Assembly: GCF_029867415.1 (NCBI RefSeq)
Contig: NC_081183.1
Coordinates: 118,596,514-118,660,513 of the forward strand
Reading direction: 5' to 3'
From: Vicia villosa
Lineage: Eukaryota > Streptophyta > Magnoliopsida > Fabales > Fabaceae
DNA length: 64,000 nt
In this document: positions 57,599-64,000 of the stretch, one piece after another
Layout: every line of letters begins with the position of its first letter
Position numbering within the stretch: position 1 is the stretch's first letter
The notes under the pieces: generated by a model
The model's input: only the letters and a program-made list of their open reading frames with translations
What the model was told of the DNA's origin: nothing
Database searches by the model: none
Translations under genes and position numbers: made by a program

Positions 57599-59335
57599 GA
57601 CAATTGTACACAATAGATAGAGTAAGACCCATAAAATAGGTATTGGCACGATGTGTAATTATCCAAAAAAATTAACAAGTGTGAGTGAAAGTACAATTAC
57701 CTAATTACCCACCCCGCCCCATATGTGGAACAATGTATATTCAAATATTTCCATTTATATTATTATAAATAACTATGTTTATCATATTTAAAAAATACAA
57801 CACTGTTAAACTATTACATATTTTGAAATAAGTATTCAGTAATTTCATAGTTCAACAATAAAATCTTCAAAAATTTTTGTAATGTTCTTAAAAATTAAAA
57901 ATGATATGATATTTTTTAAATGTGTAATTTATTTTTATTAGAACTGTGGATAATAGGTACTAGTATGAGTATAAAATTTGGTGCCTGCACGAATATAGAC
58001 TCAGATACATAGATTATTTCAATATTTAATATTTGAAACTCTAAAAAGCTAGGGAATTATAAATGAGAGATAAGTAATATAAAGTTAATTTAGGTCTTTT
58101 AAGCTGAAGGTGAAAAAAAATTGAATCAAATGTTTAAAATGCAAATTAATAGGGATTTAGAGACATTTATTTTAAACCCTGGAGTTAAATTAAACCCCTC
58201 ATAGTAATCTCATATGTGTTTCTTTGGATCTGGTTTATGGGCATGTAGAGACGATGTTCCATCTATTTTTTATTTGTGAGGTAACAAAACTACAAATAAT
58301 ATATTTTATGTCAATGTTCTTACTTCGTTGAACGAAAAAATCCAAGTTATAATTCCTGAACGCGCCAAGTTTTTTTTATATAAAAAAACCATATATTTCG
58401 TTAGTTCTAGTAAATAATTGAGTGGTAAACTAATTCAAGACACATGTTTCGAATCTCATCAACTACCGTTTATGTTTTAATTTTATTAAAACTGGCGCCT
58501 TTCTTTTTATTTAAATATTAATTAATGCATTCCTTTGTCTATTTTAATAACTTGGAGGTATGATACCCAATTTTAACTATAAAAGCATTTGTTCACTTAG
58601 TAGTACCATAAACCTAACCTATATACGATCATTCCATACTCATAAACATCATTCTTTGGGATAGATTGCAAGACACAAAAGTAATTTAAGCAAGTCATTT
58701 TTCCCAATATTGTCAGTCAAAGAAAATATTCTATAATATATTGCTTTCTACGATTGATCATATTCAGAAACTTATTCCTAATCATACTGCAAAATGAAAA
58801 AAAAAATCAAAATGAAAAATGATTCAATCTTTAGAAAATATGAGGTTATCATGATGAATAATTTGAAAATGAACCATTGAAAACTTTTGTAAAAACAAAA
58901 TATGTACTACATTGATATTGCCTGTGATGCATATATGCTTGCTTGATTCTTCATTGATATTGCTTATGACACCAATCCAAAGGAAATAGATATTATTGAT
59001 TAAAATTGTCAAGGTACTCACCTCTTTTCCTTTATTTACCTTTGCTTTTTATTTATAAAACTTAGCACCGAAATCCTTGCATTGCATTTCTAAAGCTTAG
59101 CAATTCAAAAATGCTTTATAATTCTAAAACTTGGAACCCAAGAACATCTTGTCACTTTGGCCTTTTCCTTTGAAGGAGAACTACAAACGCTCTCACTTCC
59201 CTATTACACTCACGGGGTACGAAGGCATAAGATGCGCTATCTTGTCGAGCATAATAAAATTCTTTTCTCACCTCCCAACTCTTTTTCACAAACAAGTATC
59301 ACAACAATAACCTTTAATATACATATTTTAAAGAC
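57599..59335. other. Unassigned AT-rich sequence right of the nested cluster
   Basis: The first five bases (GACAA) are the outer element's target duplication. No coding gene, RNA or element edge was recognised. Short open frames at 58824-59021 (minus) and 59157-59345 are featureless. Confidence 0.4.
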
Positions 59336-59435
59336 GTTCATATAGAGTACTATAGATACATAGTGTGCTAATACCTTCCCTTTGTATAACCAACCCCCTA
59401 ATATAAAACTCTATTTTTTTATTTGTTTTGTTTTG
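59336..59435 (+). repeat. Small Tat/Ogre-type LTR remnant
   Basis: GTGCTAATACCTTCCCTTTG and TATAACCAACCCCCTAATAT parallel 30959-31000 of the Ogre LTR (GTGCTAACACCTTCCCTTTG, then TATAACCTACCCCCTTACC). Only about 100 bases are recognisable, so it is an old fragment of a related LTR. Confidence 0.5.
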
Positions 59436-61640
59436 AAAACTTCTTTGAGTTTTATTTCGCTCTGTTTCCCATTTCTCTTGGAATAAATGACTTAGTCTCA
59501 ATTTTTCATCGCTACACAACCCCTAATATATTAGACGAATTTGTAATGAAAAGAGGTTTTTCTGAATATTATTTCTTATATGACAATGAACAATTCATTA
59601 TGTATAAATTAATTATTAATTGAACAGTTAAAGTAGACCGAGTTTCAAAAGTTAGTGTTGATAAATAGTCTTAAAATTAATTCATACATTCGACAACATA
59701 TAAAAGACATCAAACATAACTTTATCTAAATAATACTATAGTTACAATTCATAAAATAATACTCTATAATTATATTTTTAACATATTTCAAAATAAATCC
59801 ATCTCGGAGGCCTAATCAAAAGGAAATTAGTAACTCATAATGCAACTATGAGTAGACAACCGTTTTTAAGAATAAAATACATGAAGTTGGGGATGAAATT
59901 TGGTCTTCAATAGTAAGAAATATTCAATCATTTCTCTCCAAAACCTTTAAAGCGTCAAAACCAAGCTAAAATTCCGAAAACCTAAAAAATCTGCCAATTT
60001 CCCTTTTATAATGGGCCAAAGAGTGTACAAATCACGCAATAATCTAGAAGAATTGTGCAACATTTTCTGGAAATGGATGCACGACATTATCAATCGCATT
60101 CCACAGAAGTTAGCTTTCGTTTTATGCAAATCCCACCTAAATCGAAGTTACGAAGCTCTAGATATGACTAAAGTACTACATAAACATATGGAGAAAATAG
60201 AATTTTTTATGTTCCCAACTTTCTCCTTTGCCTCAAATATTTCTAATATTCATATTCAAACCATGCAATTCTCTTCTAAATACTACTAAATCATAAAAAA
60301 ATTACTGATAAAACTCAAGGATGATGAACTTTCATCATAATGCCAAACTTGAATTGTTACTTGTTCTCGTGGAACATGCATGCAAAATAAAAATTTCAAC
60401 AAAAAATCACATTCTTACCCTACCAATGATCACAACACAATTATTGCTCTAATGTTACTTATGTTATTTCCTTCAATTCAAACAAGTCCAAAGAATTTTT
60501 CCAACTTTCAACTATACTCAACTTTTATCTCTTTCTCACATTTTCACTAAAGTGAAATAATATGGAAATCACTCAATTAGCCTACAACACTTATTTTACC
60601 ATAATCTTGAAAGATTTATAAACAATCAATTAAAGTCAATATTTGGATACACACTTTCAAGGTCTTCCAAAGTTGTAATGAGGATAATGTCAATGTGAGA
60701 TATTTTTGGATAATAACCTTAAAATTTGGAGTTTAGTACCTGCTATTTTTCTTTGTTTCACAACCATTATTAACTTTATATTAATACAAATTCAAAAGTA
60801 CTAGATATCAACTTATTCTCATTATTTTTTCCTTTTTTTAGAAGTTATTTAACTTTTTCTTTTCTTTTTGGTAACCATATTCTCTAGTACCCAACCTAAA
60901 ACTTAGAATATTGTTGCTAGTTCCGAGAACAATCTCAAACTTAATTATTTTATGGGTCATGCTAACCTATGTCCTAAGGGCACATGTTAAAGATAATATA
61001 AATAGAAAAAAATAAATATAATTAAATACAATAAAGTTATATTTAAAGTTTCGATACATTAAATGCACGTGTTTCAAAAAAATATTTCTATAAATATGTC
61101 ATTAACTTGTGCCCTTGGGACAAATGTTAGCTTTTCCCTTATTTTATTAACAAGGAAAAATAAAATATCTACCTAACTCTAAAGAGAATGGAAATATTGA
61201 TCCTTCAAGTCAATAGGCTTAAAATATGACTATGTTACCGAACAAAATAGCTAAGGCTAAAAAAACTGAATAAAAGATAAAAATTTATACAAGCTAGCTT
61301 TAAAAAGGCTCGTTCTAAACAAAAAATTGCCTCAGTGTGTATAAAAATCAATTAACTTATCTGAAAAATTGCAAGTTCTAGAAAAAATACCATTGCATGG
61401 ATTTAGTCAATAACAAGAAAAAAAATTAAAAAGTGAAATATTTAGGCTCAAAACTCACTAGTTAAGGTCCGTGTATAATGAGTATACATCACTTATGTAT
61501 TTTCAATATGCGTTACAACTTCCATAAAAATTGATCTTTTTATTTTTATCAAAGTTTCTAAATTCTTTTATAAGGTCATTAGGTTATCATCACTTCCATA
61601 ACAATTGAGTATACATCACTTAGGTGATCATCGATAAAGA
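59436..61640. other. Unassigned AT-rich sequence
   Basis: No gene could be supported. The 92-codon frame at 60011-60289 has a somewhat protein-like composition (MGQRVYKSRNNLEELCNIFW) but no recognised domain. Two similar phrases about ACATGTTAAAG/GACAAATGTTAGC around 60985 and 61120 hint at a decayed MITE pair. Confidence 0.35.
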
Positions 61641-61644
61641 ATAA

Positions 61645-62021
61645 TGCTACAAAACTGATAAAAAAAGAGTATGGAGAGAGATTCGCGGGTCTATAGAGAG
61701 AGAGAGAAAACATTTTTTCACATAGAAGAAAGAGTGTATCATATGAGAGAAGGAAGAAAAGGGTATGGAAAGAGAAGAAAATCTAATTTTTCAAGTGTGA
61801 AGAGAGATGAAACATGTTTTATAATTTTTTTAATATTTTAAATGTTTAACGATGTGAAAATCACGTGACAATGTGTTTTTCACGTGATTGGAGCCCGTTT
61901 TTCACGCGGGGAGGGAGGAAACCTATTTTTTTAAAAATTATTTTTAATGTTTAGCGACGTGAAAATCACATGAGAACGTGTATCGTGATTTTCACGTGGC
62001 TGAAGCCTATTTTTTGTAGTG
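61645..62021. mobile_element. CACTA-type right end or short non-autonomous CACTA element
   Basis: The right edge ATTTTTTGTAGTG (62009-62021) is the inverse of the CACTACAAAAAAT terminus of CACTA elements. Inside it are repeated subterminal motifs: TGAAAATCACGTGA (about 61854), TTTTTCACGTGATT, GCGACGTGAAAATCACATGA (about 61955) and GATTTTCACGTGGC. The left end is uncertain; GCTACAAAACTG at 61645 could be a decayed terminus. A GA microsatellite lies at 61695-61710. There is no coding capacity. Confidence 0.55.
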
Positions 62022-62039
62022 AACATACACACACCCATA

Positions 62040-62580
62040 GGCACGACAAATAAACCCGCCCTGCTGGGCCCGTCGTCCCCATCCCAAAATTAGCGGAGAA
62101 ACCTCGATTTAATTGGGGGCGGGTGCGAAGAAAATCCAATTTTTATTTACGGGTGCGGGGGCAGGTCATGCTAGAATCTGCCCTACAATCGCACCCGCCC
62201 CTCATCCGCCAACTAAATTTAATTTATTTAATTTATTTTTAATAGTTTTATTATTCATTTACACTTTTTAATGTTATAATGTAATATTTATTAGAATTAT
62301 TATTAATTTTTTTAAAATATAATTTAAATAAAAATATTAAACATAAAAAATACTTTTAAAATAATTAATTATTTAGTTTAATTATTAATTTTTTATTGAA
62401 AAAAAGTATAAATTTTTAAAAAAATTAAAATTTTATTCGGCCAGATGTAGGGCGTGTGTGGGAAAACCCGTTTCTTGATGGGGCGGGGAAAAAATATTAG
62501 CTCCGATCGAGTTTAGGGGTGTGCGGGTCTGGATCTGGGTGGCGGATGCGGGTCGGGTTTTCTTAAGTCCGCTCAACACC
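62040..62580. repeat. GC-rich GGGGCGGGTGCGGG-type repeat
   Basis: Blocks such as GGGGGCGGGTGCGAAG (62117), ACGGGTGCGGGGGCAGG, CGCACCCGCCCC (62190) and GGCGGATGCGGGTCGGG (62541) occur in both orientations around an AT-rich core. This composition is common in non-autonomous plant hAT-like repeats. No clean terminal repeats or target duplication were found. Confidence 0.45.
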
Positions 62581-62972
62581 CTACACACACATGCTATTAT
62601 ATAATTGTTAGATTTGCCAAACTTTAACATATTAGCAAATAACAAACACTTAGGAACAAGTTATTTATTCATTATTCTTTCTTAAGAATATCTATCACTT
62701 GTAATCTAAGATGTATTAGGTTTATAACTCTTATAGAGTAGTTTCTATAAATAAAAAAAGCACTTTGTAATTTTACCAAACCCCTCTTGTGAGAGGCAAG
62801 CTAGTTCTTAAAGGATTAAGACAAGAATTCCTTTATTGGTATAGAGGCACCAATAAACTCTAATATTATGTTTTCTCTGTGATTGTTTGTATTCAATTGT
62901 AATATTAGTAAAAATCTCTCAAATGTTAGAAGATTTTATTAGCCTCTTGTTCAAGAGTGAATCAATATAACT
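62581..62972. other. Unassigned sequence
   Basis: AT-rich, with phrases like AACCCCTCTTGTGAGAGGCAAG (62780) and a TCTCTGTGATTGTTTGTATT stretch that recall plant LTR 3' ends. Not enough to assign an element. Confidence 0.3.
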
Positions 62973-63279
62973 TAGGGTGTGTTTGTTTAAAGGAATAAAT
63001 TTATAATTTTTGGAATATTGTTATTTGGGACATTAATTCCGGGAATTATATTCCTATCTATGTGTTTGTTAAGTAATTGAAGTTCCTAGGAATATCTACA
63101 AAATATATTTAATTTATTTATTTTAACAAAAATTAAAAGAGTTAAATTAATTTAGAGTGGGAGGTAATAGGTGGTTATCTCTTTTTTTCATGGAAATGTA
63201 AGATTCCCACCCTTTTGCATGGAATAAAAAATATCTAATTCATGTGTAAATCCTATTCCCAAGAATAAAAGATACCCGG
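62973..63279. mobile_element. Left part of a GGGTGTGTTTG-type MITE, cut by a CACTA insertion
   Basis: The left end reads TTAGGGTGTGTTTGTTTAAA, a terminus shared by common plant MITEs of the PIF/hAT-like kind, followed by GGAATAAATTT and TTCCGGGAATTATATTCC. The expected opposite end (CAAACACACC) is not seen before the CACTA terminus at 63280, and may lie beyond the window. Confidence 0.4.
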
Positions 63280-64000
63280 CACTACAAAAAATCACGTCTG
63301 TAGCGACGTGAATTCCATGACACAACATGGAAAATCACGTCAGAAAAAAAGATTAGCGACATGGTCATATACGTCGCCTGGGAGTGCGTGGGAACTTTAT
63401 TGTGTTGTTTTTAACACGTCACAACTTTGTGACATGGAAAACACGTCGCTAATGTTACACAATTACCAAGCCTCCATCTACAAAAAGCAGTATGACACAG
63501 GACACGAAGAATGGTTGTGGCGTGATTTACATGTCACAAATCAGTGATATGTAAAACACGCCACAAACATTAAAATGTTTTTTAAAAAAAATCTGATTTT
63601 TATTATTATAAATTTTTTTTGATTATTAGTATTATTTGTTGGAAATTAATAAATATTAATAAAAATATTTATTTAGTTAAATTAATAATAATAATAAACT
63701 AAATACAAAAATATATTAAACTACTAAAATATATTAAATTTATAATATAATATCTCAAATACTAACATATAATAAGTAAAATTTTGTTATCCCATACAAT
63801 TTCAAATTAAAATAAAAATAAAATTCATCCTAAAACATCATCATCTGGATCGGGACAATTATCAAGGTTGAAATCATCATCATTCTTTTGCTCAGTGTCA
63901 GCCGCTCCCACGTTTCCTCTAGACGGTTGACCACCACTTTGTTGAGACTGCATAAATAACCGCATTTGTTGTTGCATCTCTGCTTGCATCTTCGCCATTG
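63280..64000 (-). mobile_element. CACTA transposon, end portion (runs out of the window)
   Basis: CACTACAAAAAATCACGTCT starts at 63280, the canonical CACTA terminus, and is followed by subterminal repeats: GCGACGTGAATTCC, AATCACGTCAG, GACATGGAAAACACGTCGCT (63431), and ATATGTAAAACACGCCACAA (63548). The gene inside is read on the minus strand toward this terminus, so by CACTA convention this is the element's 3' end. Everything beyond 64000 is missing from the window. Confidence 0.75.
63825..64000 (-). CDS. TNP1/TNPA-like CACTA protein, C-terminal exon, partial
   Basis: On the minus strand an open frame runs from the window edge to a TGA at 63827-63825. It contains MQAEMQQQMRLFMQSQQ, a glutamine/methionine-rich helix like the coiled coil ending plant CACTA TNP1-type proteins (Transposase_24-like), then GGQPSRGN and an acidic tail NDDDDFNLDN...PDPDDDV. 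The ATG at 63998-63996 is internal rather than the gene start. In the family, this protein binds subterminal repeats and helps the TNP2 transposase bring the ends together. Confidence 0.65.
   Translation of the reverse strand, partial: MAKMQAEMQQQMRLFMQSQQSGGQPSRGNVGAADTEQKNDDDFNLDNCPDPDDDVLG

Noticed and set aside
60011..60289. 92-codon frame with protein-like composition
   Set aside because: No domain recognised and no supporting homologue or context; mentioned only in the intergenic entry.
1..64000. tRNA or rRNA genes
   Set aside because: Only primer sites complementary to tRNA 3' ends were seen; no cloverleaf-like gene with A and B boxes was recognised by eye.

Overview
This window is repeat-dominated plant nuclear DNA: AT-rich, no prokaryotic gene organisation, and almost wholly built of transposable elements. 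The elements present (a very large Ogre-type Ty3/gypsy element with extra ORF1, dual RNase H and a pol intron; SIRE/Maximus-type Ty1/copia elements with TGTTAGAACA termini; Tekay-like LTRs; CACTA, hAT, Helitron and LINE remnants) point to a legume, most likely of the pea/vetch/lentil tribe. This assignment is inference from element types, not from a species-specific gene. No intact host protein-coding gene was found. The best host-gene candidates are two MIR169 microRNA hairpins, both on the minus strand.

Layout. 1-5.5 kb: LINE 3' remnant (minus), a MITE-like segment, a MIR169 hairpin (1981-2078), a hAT MITE with 8-bp target duplication (2702-3392), and LTR debris. 5.5-10.7 kb: minus-strand Tekay-like element whose coding part is missing, with its full 3' LTR but only 289 bp of the 5' LTR. 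It is fused at 10668/10669 to a 5'-truncated, plus-strand SIRE-like copia element (10669-16783) with decayed gag-pol and one 3' LTR. 16.8-19.4 kb: further copia fragments in both orientations. 19976-21591: non-autonomous Helitron (minus) with a textbook 3' hairpin and CTAG end. 23.36-23.45 kb: second MIR169 hairpin. 24.2-26.5 kb: decayed CACTA transposon (TNP2 and DUF4216-like pieces).

26803-57598 is a three-level nest. The outer unit is a minus-strand SIRE/Maximus-like LTR element (2.25-kb LTRs, Met-tRNA primer site, no gag-pol) carrying two diverged copies of a plant 'transposon protein' type domain. An Ogre element (27233-50060, target duplication CTAAC, LTRs of about 3.95 kb that are nearly identical) sits inside its 3' LTR. 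A 3.23-kb minus-strand solo LTR (34631-37861, target duplication CAGAT) splits the Ogre gag. Ogre order: LTR, PBS, ORF1, gag, [solo LTR], gag end/protease, 257-bp GT-AG intron that joins the frames, RT/RNase H/archaeal-type RNase H/integrase, a 3' UTR with several tandem repeat families, PPT, LTR. ORF1 and the pol exon are open, so the copy moved recently, but gag is broken.

57.6-64 kb: mostly unassigned AT-rich DNA with a CACTA right end (62021), a GC-rich repeat, half a MITE, and the left end of a CACTA element (63280 onward, running out of the window) with the last exon of a TNP1-like gene on the minus strand. The most unusual signal is a set of three hairpins directly after the Ogre pol stop, with compensating stem changes and an invariant GAAA-capped loop.
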